A stretch of DNA of 64,000 nt, taken from NCBI GenBank assembly GCA_026686845.1, contig JAIVEN010000021.1:16076001-16140000 (forward strand), given 5' to 3'. Shown piece after piece: positions 31,416 to 44,700 of this stretch. Position 1 is the first letter of the stretch. Every line of letters starts with the position of its first letter. Below the pieces are notes generated by a model. It was not told where the DNA came from and did no database searches. It saw nothing but the letters and a program-made list of their open reading frames with translations. The stretch comes from Adenanthera pavonina (Eukaryota; Streptophyta; Magnoliopsida; Fabales; Fabaceae). The translations under genes were made by a program, and so were the position numbers.

Positions 31416-33973
31416 TGTAATATCCCAAATTTTATAGAATATCAAGTAATAAAGAGGAAACAATAAATGATAATATAAAATGTATAAGGAATTTGTAAAA
31501 ACAAATAGATACCGTTTTGCATGAAATAGGGTAAAGAGATCTTTTTCTTGATGGACAAAAAATGAAAAATTTCATTTTTTTCCCCTAAAAATTATGATAA
31601 TTACATTTCAATCCCTCAAGTCGAAAAGTCATGTGGATATGCATGTGAATATATATTTTGGAGAAAATTACAACAAAAGACTTGAAAGTTTCAAAAATTA
31701 TAATTTAACTTTGGGTCAGGGACAATTTTGTAAATATTAAAAATTAATGTCAGAATGAAGCTCATGACGAGCTGAGTCTAATAGTATATAACATGGAGGT
31801 TAACTCATTAAAAATAAAGAAATAATTAGTGCCGAGTGTCCAAAAGTAACTTTATATCGACAAAGTAGATTGTTGGCCCCACAGAAGGTTAAAGGGTGAC
31901 TGGGGATAATATATGGGTCCCACACAGATACTATTTGGGATAGGATAATTAAAAAAATATAAATATAAATTTGGAATAGTCCTGTATCCCTAAAATACTA
32001 ATTTATTATAAAAAGTGATTTTATCAATACCGGTAAAAAGCATCCGACACAAGGCATATTTGGACTAGAAAAAATATGTAGTCTTTGGAAAATTTTCCCT
32101 CTCTCCTAGGTGTTTGGACAGCTCACTTTTTCTAGCCAAAACTCTCAAAGAAGGCTTGAATTTTTGGCCAAACAACTTTTGAAAAAAGGCTTGACTTTTA
32201 GACAAAAAAAAATGATTAAGGTTAAATGATTAAGTAGAGAGCCCATTAGGCCATATAATCCTTCTCTTTCTCCTTCATTCTGAATGATATTCCCAGTTGT
32301 AAAAATGGAGCAAGAAAACACAAGAAAGAAAGAGAGAAAAGAGAGAAAGAGGAAGAGAAAGCTTAAGGAAAATTTTAAGACATAATTTGTGGTAAGTTGC
32401 TTTACTACCTAAGGCTTATTATTTGTAGGATTTGGTGGTTGTTTCATGGTGTGGTTTTTTCTCCTTTCTCCCTTAGAGTTTTAGCCAACCCTTAACTTGT
32501 CCAAGGAATGAGTTTTCATGCACCAAACTTGGGGAAAATGCTAAACTAGTCACCTAAAGCTTGAAAATGGTATTAGTTTGAGGTATTATGAAATATTGCA
32601 AATCTTCTCCATTTTCATTGATTTTTGGTCAGTTAGGGTTTGTATTTAGAATTGGAATTTTATGTTTTTGACTCCAAAAATGGATTCCTTGTGTCCAAAT
32701 TAGTTAAGTACAAATGTTGGTTTTGAAGAAAATCTCAAAGGAAAGCAAAATTAGAATTTTAGGTTTTGTGAATGCTATATTGTATTGCTCTTGAAATTAG
32801 TGGCTAAAATGCTTCTATAATGTTATGATTAGGTTCAAGAATGTTGTGGAAAGCTCAAGAAGTGGTGTACCAAGTGTGGGAAGTAAGGAAACACTCAAAG
32901 GTAGTAAAGTTATCAATTTTTGCACTATGTTGTCTTTTAAGAATCCTATGAGCATGGTCACTTGTCACATGGTTGTTTTGATAATTTGTGATTGTTGGTT
33001 CAGCTAAATGAAGAGTTTTGTGACCTTTGGATATCCCATTTACAAACTGAATTGCTGCCCAATTTTTTTATAGAATTATCTAATTTAATATGTTCAAGTG
33101 ATTATTGTTTGTTTATATGAACCTTATTGTTAAATGTGATAATATATGTGCTTGAATAGTAATTACTACTGAGATACTTTGAATTTCACTCTCCCATATG
33201 CTCACCATGTCTAGGAAACAACTATGGCAAGGCCACCAAGGAAGAGACAGGAAAGGAGAAACTACTAGGTGATTAACATGTTGCTACTTACAATGGCCAT
33301 GAGTTTTGAGCTTTTATGTAAATTGGTGAAAATGATGTTAAATCTATTTCTTCAAGCCTTTAGGTTCCTTTAGGTCTTAGAGAATGTATGGTATGATATG
33401 AAGATAAATTATAGCCATGCAAATATTTTATATCTTTCGCTTTGCAAAATACTTGGATGCAAATAGTCATTTTCACCTCTTGAAAGTAAACCCACTACTG
33501 TTTCGACATTTTGATATATAATATATGAATTTATATATAGTTAAAAAGTAGACAGAAAGAGATTTCAAATGGTCTATAGAAAAGAAAAATTGGATGTGTG
33601 TACGAATTATAATGATTTTTCAAATTTAGCTTCAGAAAACTAGATTTTCTGAAATTGACCAAATGAACAGTAGGATTTCATGAAATTTACTAAATAAATT
33701 GGCCCAGCCATTTCTCTATTTTATATTTTTCCCATATAGGAAATCTTCTAAGCTATTCTTAGGGACTAGAATCACTAACATATAATTTTCATGGAATTAG
33801 TTATGATTTTCTGAAATTTAGTCAGTAAAAAAGAATTTATATCAAATGAATAATACCATAATTTTGGAAAATTTTATTATGACATATTATGTGATTCAAG
33901 TTTCTAATAAGATATAAATGGACCCTATAATGATTTAATATATGGGAAAAAGGTCAAAAATCAAGGTGTTACA
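31416..33973 (+). mobile_element. Family G solo LTR, complete (copy h)
   Basis: 2,558 bp from TGTAATATCCC to AAGGTGTTACA, flanked by TAATT (31411-31415) and TAACT (33974-33978), a duplication with one C/T change. It holds a purine-rich leader ending at a donor-like TGTG/GTAAG (exon end 32391), the exon-like block 32833-32900 (68 nt), an acceptor-like TCTAG before 33215, and the short ORF 33224-33373. Inserted in gag. Confidence 0.85.
33224..33373 (+). pseudogene. Short ORF of G LTR copy h, one internal stop
   Basis: Same 150-nt frame as 6923-7072 with no indel: MARPPRKRQERRNY, stop at codon 15 (TAG), then a hydrophobic stretch with SFELLCKLVKMM at the LCK core (residues 27-38), ending FRFL and the stop at codon 50. 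The ATG is 9 nt after TCTAG. Unrecognised. Confidence 0.35.
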
Positions 33974-34577
33974 TAACTAAAGTCATAGTCAATTTCATCC
34001 AAGATAAAGATTAGTTGAATATTCCACTTGGCAAATAGAAATATGTATTTGACAAGTCGAGTGCTGGCTACATGAGTGAGTCAAAGAAAAAACGTAAATG
34101 CTGTTTGAAATTCTTTGTGCCTACTATAATGTCTAGCTCACCATTATGCATATATAAAGGTAAAAATGGGCATATTGCTTATCTATGCAATATAAGGAAA
34201 ATGGTTTGAGTAAAAGCATGAAATGGTTTCCATAGAATGTCATTAACCGTCCTAGACCCAAAAGAAAGTGGGTACCAAAATGTTCTTCTAGTGTTTCGTG
34301 TGTGCATAATAAATCCAATAAGAAAGAATATGTTGGTGCAAGAAAGAAGTCACAAAAAAAGAAAGCTTCCCAAAACTCTAAAGCTGCAATTTTAAATCAC
34401 AAGGAAAAGCATTGGAAGCAAGCCTCTTACTCATCTCAAGAAAGTAGCTCAAATAGAAATCAAATCACTCACCTTGAGAAGAGAAATAGCATAAGCTCAA
34501 GAAGCAATGGTCTATATGTAAAAGGGAGATATGCGCAATACTACAATGCATACATGCCAAAAATAATAAGCAGATAA
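33974..34577 (+). pseudogene. C2 Copia gag-pol junction, decayed
   Basis: Resumes gag after the G insertion. A decayed CCHC-like piece reads CIYKGKNGHIAYLC (about 34136-34180), followed by a Lys/Ser-rich linker (34302-34577) with KEYVGARKKSQKKKASQNSK. Such linkers with Trp-Val-Pro-Lys (seen as GTACCAAAATG context at 34272) precede protease in plant Copia. No protease or later pol domain is recognisable downstream. Confidence 0.55.
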
Positions 34578-35838
34578 TCTTTAGTAACCTCTGTCACTTA
34601 TCCTATTCAATTATTGGATTATATGTTATATTTGGGTAAGACTAAATTTTGATCCAATATGAATTTTAAAATGTTTAAACTAACCATTAGTGGACCCAAG
34701 TAAGAAAAGGGCACTAAAGAAAGAAAATAATATTTTTGTTTTGTAGGTACTCTTTGGGCTAAATGGTGAAAGTTTAATAAAGATGGAGCATCTAATGTTC
34801 TTAAATGAATTCATACTAAAAAGGGAAGGAGTTAGCTATTAACCAAGCTGGTTTGTAATTATTTAACTAGTTTTTAGATATGCTTAGTTAGTGCTGTTAC
34901 TTGAGATTATCAAAATAAAGAGTGGTCCTTGTTCAAATGATGAGCTATCTAAATATGTTGGTGTTAACTGTGAAATCCAATGTTTACACAAGTCCATTTC
35001 TTTATTTATATAACCAAACTTGTGTGCTTTTCACAATTTCTCTTGCATATTGATTGATGATCTGAAATGCATGTATGTTTGAATAAATGCTCATGCTTAG
35101 GGGGAGCTTATAAATTTGTATGTAAAGGTTTTTTAAAAGCTCTTTTTAATTTAACAGAAAAATTTCAATCATAATGCTTGAATGCCTACATCATGTCTTG
35201 GTTTTATCATATGAAATGCACAGTTTAAGGGGAAGCATTTTCTGTAATTAATTTGCTTATGCTTTAGCTTACCTCATTTATTATGAAGAGTTTTGTTGCT
35301 TGGTCTTAATTTGCTAAATGGAGCAAATAATATTTCAACATCTCTCCTTGATCCTAAAGGAAGAAGACAACAACTCTTCAACTATGAGATACCTCTTGTG
35401 ATATATGCATATCATGATCATTTTAACAAGAAGCATCATGACATTTGGTATTATAATAGTTTCAAGCAACAATTGGTATTAGTTTTGATATCATTAACAA
35501 TTGGTATCAGTTTTGATATCAATAAAAATTGGCATCATCTAAACATGCAATGCACCATAAGTTTTGATGATGATTTGCATTTCAATTTGTGCTTCAGTAA
35601 GTGCTTGAAACAACTCTAAACATTTGTACTTATTGGCAAAATATCACAAATAGGGTGAGAAGAATTATGGGAGAATTTTTCTTCAAACCTTTTTTTTTAT
35701 GTCAGATATGGGGAGAAGTTGTGTGAAAAATATGCATGTGCTTAATCTGGAACTATTTGAAATGAACTGCATTGTATTTTCTAATTATCATTAAGCATAT
35801 TTTTCACTAGTGATTTGTCATCATCAAAAAGGGGGAGA
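34578..35838 (+). other. C2 Copia 3' non-coding region and polypurine tract
   Basis: The rest of the internal region lacks integrase, reverse transcriptase and RNase H, so pol has been deleted. Purine-rich tracts TTAGGGGGAGC (35098-35108) and AAGGGGAAGC occur, as is usual in the long 3' region of such elements. The polypurine tract AAAAAGGGGGAGA (35825-35837) directly precedes the 3' LTR. A 108-codon open stretch at 35293-35619 shows no family resemblance. Confidence 0.6.
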
Positions 35839-36932
35839 TTGTTAGATTTAATATACTAATATATCCATTGTGCTTTTATACTTTATAATACAAGTTAGAT
35901 ATATAAATTGGACTAACTACTTGATTTGTAAGTGTAATATATTAAATGTAGAATTATCTAAGAAGGAAGAGTGAGCATTGGAATAAAGAAAGGAAAATCA
36001 ACATCATGTCTCACTCAAAGAAGTAGAAAAGAAAGGATGCTCCATAAATGGAAGATCAGAAGGGAACATACCAAGAATGGGAATGAGCAAGTAAAAGTGT
36101 AGCTTAACTTTTGAAGACATAGCTATTAGGTATATTTTTTTCCACTTAGGTCTTAAGGTGGTTTAATCTTTGAAATTTAATTAATCTTGTTACCATATCT
36201 TAAATGAGCTAGATTAAGTAAATATGAATGTTAGCATGAGTTTAAACTTGTTAGATTTGAACATTCTAGGCTAACAAATGAATTTTACTTATGATTCTTG
36301 TTTATTTTATGCAAAGTTCGCATTTTGCTTATTTAAATTTGTTGTTACAGGGCTTTCATCTCTAATAGACGAATTTTGATTGTGAAATTTGAATTTTGAA
36401 TAATGCATTGTTAGTGAAAGTATGCAAAATTTGCATGAAGTTTAGTTGAAATTCGACTATTAGTGAAGTTCAAAGTGAGTTCAAAATCATAGCCTCTAGC
36501 AGATGAACTTTGAGCTTCAAAGTGTGAACTTTGAAGTAAGAACTTTTATGTCTTGTTTAAACAAGCATATGACAGATGAATTTTAGTTTTGAAATTTGAA
36601 TTTCAAGTGAATTGTGAAAAATTATAGCAACTATTCAAACATACTTCAAATATAAAAGTTTGAATGTTCAGGCCTTGTGCTAACTTTGGCATTATTATCA
36701 TAGTCCGAAATTCAAATTTTGCTTGCTTAAATCCAAATTTCAAGGTTCAATGTTAAACTTATAAATATGCTAACTTTGCAAAATTCATCCATTAAGCCTA
36801 AAAATTTGAATGTTGATGTGTTAGATGCATTTAATGCAGTTGTTAAATGGCTCTTTTGCAAAGCAACAACTAAAACTTGTCTCTAATGACTAGTTAAGCC
36901 ACAAATATATAAATAGAACCTTATTTGAACTT
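35839..36932 (+). repeat. C2 Copia 3' LTR, internally deleted and truncated
   Basis: Starts TGTTAGATTTAATATA right after the polypurine tract, then skips about 160 bp present in the 5' LTR. It keeps the motif array (36240-36830) and the TATA (TATATAAATAG, 36906-36916), and stops at 36932 where Gypsy gag begins. Confidence 0.75.
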
Positions 36933-37540
36933 ATGGCTAGAGTTAATAAGCGTCTAGTACAATAGTGAGAGCCACAAGCTGCACAAGTGGAGCAAGCAGC
37001 TATAGCAGCTCTTGATAAGCAGAACATGATAGTGAATTTCAGGAAGCATCAGCCTCCTTTGTTTGATGGTAGGTTCGATGTACAAGCTGCAGAAGTCTGG
37101 GTGCTTAGCATGGAGAAGATTTTTAGGTTGATAAGATGCAACTCTGAGATAAAAGCAATGTTAGCCAGATAGATGCTCAAAAAAGAAGTTGATAGATGGT
37201 GGCAAAACACAGAGTTGATCATGCAGGCCAGGAATATTCCCCTAACTTGGGAAAACTTTATAGAGCATTCTATGATAAGTACTTTCCTCATTCAATAAGG
37301 GATGAGAAAATGGTCGAGTTTATCATGCTAAGACAAGCATATGATCAATCTGTTGACGGATATGTGGCAATGTTTATACAATTGGCCAAGTATTCCACCT
37401 ATCTCCAACAATATGATGACGAGAGATGGAAAACTGAGAAGCTAGAGAGAGGACTAAAGCCCACTATTTGAGAGTGTGTAGCTCCGATGCAACTTAGAAC
37501 TTTTAATGCCCTTCTTAGACCAAACTTTGACTGACTCTAG
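36933..37540 (+). pseudogene. Chromovirus-like Gypsy gag, broken
   Basis: Decayed gag. It begins MARVNKRLVQ followed by two stops, then FRKHQPPLFDGRFDVQAAEV, VWVLSMEKIFRLIRC, a stop near 37171, MLKKEVDRWWQNTEL, and after a frameshift FYDKYFPHSIRDEKMVEFIM, QLAKYSTYLQQYDDERWK, FERGL-like KLERGLKPTI. This is the standard retrotransposon gag core of Tekay/Del-type Gypsy elements. The zinc knuckle is not found. Confidence 0.8.
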
Positions 37541-37782
37541 AATAGAAATCCTAATCACTATGGCCATGTTAACTCAAATCAATCCAAATAAAGTGCTTTA
37601 GATGATGATTAAGTAATTAATTGAAGAATCATTAAGGATAATTAAATCAAGTGAGGCTATAACTAGGTGTATTTTTGGAAAATGAAAAATAGGTGAATAG
37701 TACATAGAAATGGGTCTAACATGAATTGAAATCTAATCACATGGGATGGTTAATGACATTAAATGGATTATGGAATGGAAAC
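37541..37782 (+). other. Gypsy internal remnant
   Basis: Likely continues the gag (translates as TDSRIEILITMAMLTQ) and then decays; no further domain seen before the G LTR start at 37783. Confidence 0.4.
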
Positions 37783-40700
37783 TATAATATCCCTAAAATG
37801 TTAGAAAACTAAAAATGTATAAGAAATTTGTAAAAACAGGAAGACACCATTTTGCATGAAATAAAGTAAAGAGGTTATTTTTCCAGATTGGATAGAAAAA
37901 TGAGTAATTACATTTTTGCCATTAAGAGTTATGGAAATGAAAATTTTGTCCCCATTCACGTGGGGAAGAGAAGTCAAATATTTAGGCAAAAATTACACCT
38001 AATGACCAAAAATTTTTTAAAATTATAAATTTATCTCGGGTCAAGGGTATTTTTGTAAATATGAAAAATTATAGTCAAAATGAAGCTCTCAATGAGCTAA
38101 GACCATTGGAATATAGTATGAAATTTATTAAGATCAAAGCAATATTTATTGGGTAATTATGATTTAATATTAATATTTTACCCGATAAAAGTCAGTCTGA
38201 ACTGCAGGAAGAGGCAGTATTAATTCAAGAATAAATTATGGGCCTTCTATTTGGACCAATTGGGATAAGCATATTATGGTAATTTTATATCCCAATATAA
38301 TTATAATTAGTATCCCAATAATAGTAAAATATATTGTTAAAGTAGCTTTAATTGTCCAGACCGGTCCAAGATATATCTAGATAAGTAAATATTTAAAATT
38401 TTTAGACCAAAATACCCTTCATTTTGTGCTAACCAAGCTGCACATGGGGAATTCCAATTATTTAATATTCATGTCATTTTTACATGAATTTTCAAGAACA
38501 TTCAAGGGTGAGAGGAACAGCTGCACACACGAGGAAAGAAAGAAGAGAACGTGAGGAAGGAGAAGAAAAAGCAAAACATAAAATTCAAGAATGTTGAATC
38601 AAGTGTTTTGATGATTCCAAACCAACCTTCAAGAGCTTAGAGAGAAGATATCAAATGTGCACAAAAGATCTCAAGTGAAGAAATTCAAGAAAAACTAGCA
38701 CAAGAATAGATATAGAATCTCTAACAGTGTTTAAATTGAGTAAAAGACTTTGAATGGGCAAAAAGATATTTTAAAACTATCATTTTATGTTAATTCATAG
38801 AATATTTGGAAAACACCCATCAACAGACGAAGTTTGAAATGTTAATACTGATATGTTGTTTTAAAAATTCAAACTTTAACTTTAGAAATTCGAATTTCGA
38901 ATTGAAAATGAACAAGTCTGAAAAGAGCCTTCTCTGACAGACGAACTTTGACTACAAAAATTTGAACTTTGAAACAAGTCTGATAAGAGCCTTCTTTGAC
39001 AGACGAACTTCAGCTTTTGAAAATTTAAATTTCTGACAAAACACAATTCATGAAAAATGAAAAATTCGTCTTAGGATATGTCAAAATTCATCTGAAAACA
39101 AAGTTTAAAAAGAGTTCCAAGATAGCCCACTGATAGATGAGTTTTGATATTGAAAAATTTGAATTTCAAAAACAAAGTTTGCAAGTCTGTTACAACAATC
39201 TGTTGTCATACGAATATTGGTATTTAGAAATTTGAATTTTGAACTAAGTCTGATAAGAGTTCTCTCTAACAAATGAACTTTGAATCTTGAAAATTCAAAT
39301 TTTGAAAAGATGAACTATTGTGCCTCATTGAGCAGCCCACTGATAGATAAATTTTGGGCACCAAAATTCGAACTTCGAAGGCACTGTAGCAATTTGAGAC
39401 TACTGTCCACACTTTTAAGAAGAACTTTTTAATTTGAAAATTCGTATGTTCCAACACAAGAAAAATTTCTTAATGATGAAAATTCAAACTTTACTTTACA
39501 ACAGACGAACTTTGAAATTTAACGTTGAAATCCTTAGCTTTTTGTTTCTGCGAAATTCGTCTGTTGACCAACTAAAATTTGAACTTTGAATGTCAGAAAC
39601 ATTAAATGCGGTTGGTGAACAGATAGTTTTTTAGAGTAACTGTTGGGTAACTTCTCCAACGGATAGATTTTGTCTCTAACGTATAGTTAAGATGTAAATC
39701 TATAAAAATAACATCATTTGAAGTTGTGGGTAACAATTTTAACATTGTATGTACTGAAACTCTGTCAAATTCTCAACTCAAAGTCTTTTACCCTCATACT
39801 TTAGTCTTCTGCACTTAAACTTTCATATACACTCTAAATTAGAGAGTTCATTCTTTGTAATCAATCTTATTTTCATCCGGAAGAAAGATTTTCTTGTGAG
39901 GGAATATCACAAGGGATTTGGGAAGTACTTGGCTAGAGTGCAGAAAGAGAACTTGTAAGTTCTAAGAATAGAGCATCAAAGCTGTACTGAGGCAATTACA
40001 AGAAGCCCACTGAATTCTTGCAGGATAGTTGAAAATCTCAAGTAGTTGCTTGGAGACTAGACGTAGGTCAAGATAGAGAGACCAAACCAGGATAAATATA
40101 TGTGTCAATCCTTCTCCTTTACTGCTCTTACATTGCTATTATATTGTACTCTATTTTACAGTCTTGTTTGTCTTCATTATACGCTTGACTTTTGCAGAAA
40201 ATTTTAATCTTCCCAATTCACCCCCTTTTGGGAAGCCAGCTTATCTAATAAAGAAAAATAGGTAAATTCCTATTTATGATTTTTATGGTTCCTAATTTAG
40301 TTTTCAAGTGGTTTAGGCTAAGCTTTGAAGCTTCTCCTCTTCCTGTTTAGTTTCAGTTTGGATATGGATTTAAGAAAGGAAGTGGTTTTATGCAATAAAG
40401 TTTAGAGAAAGCATGAGATTTTTCTAAGGGAAACAAGTATGGTATGTTTTAAGTAAGTTTGTGAAAGAACCATTCTTTTTCCTTTGGAGCAGATTTTTGG
40501 CCAGATCATTTGAGTGTCTTAAGGTTGGAATTTCATTAATTTGATGGCAAAAATGAATTCCCCATGATGAAAAACCTTAAAGACAAGGGTTGGCTCAAAG
40601 ATAGAGCTTAAGACAAAGAGTTTGGGAATGTAAGGGTAAGAGTTTTATGAGAGCTTTTTGTGATTAGCCATGAAATCAGTGGCTTGAGCATGCGTTTAAT

Positions 40701-41708
40701 GATGTTTAGGGATTTGAGGAAGCTTTGGTTTAAAGAGGAAAGCCAAGTGCAAGCACCAAAGGTAGCTAAGTTTCATATTCTTGCTTTATGTTCTTTTATT
40801 GTTTTTCTATGATTAAATTGTGTTGCTATATTGCAATTGTGATTTCTTTGATTAGTCTTGGCTATAAAATAAGGGGTTTTATTCCCCGGGATATCCATTT
40901 TCTAAGTCGTTATGCTGCCAAATTTTTTATGACCAATTTGACAATTTATTGTTTAAATATGATTGATGTGATTAAATGTGATCAAATGTGAGTTATTTAA
41001 CATGATTGACATAATTGCATGAAATATAACTTGCTACTGAGATTGCCCCCAATATCATCCCGTCAATCATCCCAAATGATAGGCACAAGCAATGTCAAGG
41101 AGATCAAGGAGCCAGAGAGAATGATGCTTGATGATAATTTCAAGCTATGATTCCATATTTTGAAATAATGTATAAAAATTATGTATATGCATATGGATCT
41201 GTATCCTTGTACTATTATGTTCTTATGAGCATTATAAGATGATTGGCATGGATTTGAAACATGGATTGATCATGTGAACATGTTATAAGGCCTATTTTCC
41301 ATGATTACCTTGCAAATAGCTCATTTTGTAGCAATGAAAGTAAAGTTAACACTGTTTGACTGAAATAGGTAAAGTAAGTCAAGTGTATATATTATCTGAA
41401 ACTAGAGAGAACAAGCTTTCCAATGAGCTAAAGAACACTTAATTTGGATATGTGTACAATTTATAGTATATTTTTGAAGATAAGGGTCAAAATTGGACAG
41501 CAAAGTAAAAGCTGCCAATTTCATTGTAAGTATCACTTACTTTTGAAAGGAAATATAAAATTGTACAGAGCTCCAAAAATTTAGTGGTTTACATGTTTAA
41601 AACGAGCTGTGTTTTAAGTTCAATATGCCACTAGTTTAAATTCAATTGGAGCTGTACAATGAGAGATATACAAGTTTTCCAAAGACTGTTCCAGTAAGAG
41701 TGAGGCAA
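37783..41708 (+). mobile_element. Family G LTR copy i, interrupted by a C1 solo LTR
   Basis: G sequence occupies 37783-38591 and 40251-41708. The start reads TATAATATCCC (from TGTAATATCCC). The C1 LTR entered at the end of the purine-rich leader, just before the donor-like GGTAAATTCC at 40261. A shorter exon-like block (40710-40761, 52 nt) sits between TTTAG and GTAGC, and a decayed short ORF (MSRRSRSQRE) near 41095. The 3' end is lost at a junction with an inverted G copy. Confidence 0.7.
38592..40250 (+). mobile_element. C1 Copia solo LTR
   Basis: 1,659 bp, TGTTGAATCAAG to CTTATCTAATA, flanked by perfect AAGAA (38587-38591 and 40251-40255). The U3 array (38820-39590) carries GACAGACGAACTTTGA-type and AAATTCGAA-type motifs, then AACGGATAG near 39659, and TATAAAAAT at 39701-39709. 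No internal sequence, so the element was removed by LTR recombination. Confidence 0.9.
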
Positions 41709-44700
41709 TGTCACATTGAAGCTTAATTGAGTGAGATTAATCATGTTTGATTTAATAAATCAAGATTTATACTAATTAGAGGATTTTTCATTTAAATAAG
41801 AATTCATTTTTCATTCCATTCATTCTCTCTCTTCCACTTACTATCTTCTTTTCTTTTCCATTTTCTTTTTATTCCATTTGACATTTCTATCCATACTATA
41901 ACATCTTAGCATCTATGGACCTTTTCCATATTTCATACATCTTTTAGGACCATTTAGATAGGTTTTGGACACTTGGACTATTCAAAACTTAAAATAGAAA
42001 ATTCACCATTTTCAGATACTGTTCATTTGGTAATTCCCTTTCATGGCTAAACTTTGAAAATTCATAACTAATTATAAAAAAATTATTTTGAGGTGGTTCA
42101 GTTTCAAAAAATAGCTCATTCAACACTACGCCAAAAATAGTTTTTCTTAGCACCTAATAGTTGGCAGTTCTAGGAAAAAATGCCAATAAAAATGCGGCAG
42201 GAACTTTTGTTGGCGGTTATAGAAATAACCACCAACAAAAGTTGACATTTTCTTGACGGTTATAATTATAATCGCCAACAAAAGTGTTGACCTCACTTTT
42301 GTTGGTGGTTATACAAATAGCCGCCAAGACAAGGTCAAACTTTTGTTGGCAGTTATACAAATAACCACCAACAAAAATTTCCCCTTATTTTTGTTGGCAG
42401 TTATACAAATAATGGCCAACAAAAATTCCCCCTCATTTTTGTTGGCAGTTATACAAATAAGCGCCAATAAAAGTCTTAGCAATTTATTTCATGAAAAGCA
42501 CAAGACACGGATCAATAAGCATAGCCATTGATAAATACAGATCTAACGGTTCAGATTGATACTCCCCTACTTTTCTCTCTCTACACCAACTCTCTTACAT
42601 TTCTCTCCCCCACGTGAACCACTTGTACCATTCCTCTTTCATCCTTCACCGACTTGTACCTTTCCCTCTTTCCTCCTTCTCTGCCATCCTTCTATCACCG
42701 CGAGATCCTTTCCTCTCTCCCTCATTCTTTCACACCCTCTTATCTTTTTTTTTTTTTTACTTTCTTCTTCTTTCATTCTTCCCTATCACTCTTGCCTCTT
42801 ATTTTCTTGTTTCTTCCTTCCCCATCACTTTTATGAAAAAGACTTTCAGATATCATCTCTACTAAAGTCTTACAGGCTTTTTGAAATCGGCTCTTCTTTT
42901 ACATGCGAGATTTGTATCATCAGGCATCCATTACCATTCCCCAACTCTTGAGCTGGTGAAGATGACGAAGTAAAGTAAGGTTGTGAAGTGCAAGGTGTGA
43001 AAAATGTCATCATCTAGAACGTAACTTCCACTTCTTCTACACTTTCAGCTCCACCACCCTCAAACTTGTAGTAACAATATTGTAACACTCCATTTTCAGC
43101 TCTCGTTAATGAGCTACTCTACACAATCACACAACTGGTAGATCAATTTACTTCCCTCAATTCTTCTTCCCAAAATATTTTTAGAATTAATTTTACATTT
43201 TCAATATTAGTTGGATATACTATAAATTTTGATTTTGGATATGTTTTAACTATTGAGTTTTGGATATTTAATTCTATATCTTGATAGTGAAAAAGGTTGG
43301 TGAGATTGTAAAACTATTAATTTTTTTTAAATTAGTAATTACGATGGTGGTTATTTAATATAACTGCCAACGTTATTCTATTCCTTGGGGGTTATAATAA
43401 ATAACCGCCAAGGAATAGAAAAATTACACATTAAAGTTTAAAAAATAAATAAACTTTAGTTCGCGGTTATTTAATATAACCACCAAGGAAAGTGAATAAA
43501 AATAAAAAATTATTTTAAACAAAAAATAGTTTTTCTTTGCAGTTTTGTTATATAACCGTCAATGTAAGTGGACATTTGTTGGTGGTTTTAAACCACCAAT
43601 GAAAACCTCAAGTTTTCTCGGCACTAAGATCATTGACGGTTCATAACTGCCAAGAAAGGCCAAAATAACTGCTAAGAAAAGCCTATTTTGGTGTAGTGTA
43701 GTCTTCTATATGGGAAAAGTAAGAAACTATAATTTATAGTGCCAATTCATACATTTTGTTTCATAAACTTTACTCTTCATTTGGTTAGTCTAAAACTGTT
43801 CAGATTTTGTCCATTAAAGTTGGCAAGCCATAACTTCCTTTTTACTTAACCAATTTAAGTGAAATTGGTCTTCTGAGATAGCTTATCATGTCTACAATTG
43901 AACATAGTGGCCACTCATCTTATGATTGTTCAACAAAGTTTTGCACACCATAACCTTTTCATGTATACCAAATTGTGCATTTATTAAATCATACATTGTA
44001 AATAGCATTCTAATTTCATTTCCAAAGGATGAGTCAATTACAAACTGTTTCTAAACATCACACTTAATCCTAGGGAACATGATCAGCATAATTCTTATAA
44101 TCCTTACATCATTCATAATTTTACATAGAAAACATAACAATTAAACATTCTTCTCAAAATATAACATAATTTAGCTTCATCTTCATTCCTCCCTTCCTTG
44201 TTCTTTTCCTTTGCATGGCTTGATCGTATCATGGTTAGTAGCTTAGGGAGTGAGATTTATACATTCTCAGTATCAACAAAACATTTCAAACAATTATATC
44301 ACTTACATGTAGTCAAAAAAACATCATGAAACTCATTTACAAACAATTTATCATATTAGCGAATAAAAATTTCGGCAGAGTTCCCCTTAGAAAATAGACA
44401 TTGAAGGCTATGATCACAACTCAAACAAAACCAGTTTCAACAGCACAACACAATGGCAACAACATGGTAACAATATAACATCATAGAAATTACTCATAAC
44501 AACATAAAAGCAAGAAATGAAAACCTGCAACCTTGTATCCATTTGTGCTTCCTAGCTTGTTCCAACTCAATCAAATACTTCCTTGGAGCCTAAAATCATA
44601 ACAACATACTTACTAAATCATTTAATTCTACTTACCACTTTCTTAAAGGGTCTTTAGACTTTGAAAACCATATTTTACATCTTAAGCTTTTCCTTGAAAT

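Noticed and set aside
35293..35619. 108-codon ORF in the C2 element
   Set aside because: Lies in the 3' non-coding region before the polypurine tract and includes a short direct repeat (TTTTGATATCA twice); no family resemblance.
42556..42951. 131-codon plus-strand ORF and two overlapping ORFs
   Set aside because: Translation of a C/T-rich tract inside the CACTA element (Pro, Leu, Phe, Ser runs open in all three frames); no domain or sensible composition.
42121..43701. 3-bp target-site duplication for the CACTA element
   Set aside because: Flanking triplets are CAA and TAG; no match, probably decayed or altered at one end.
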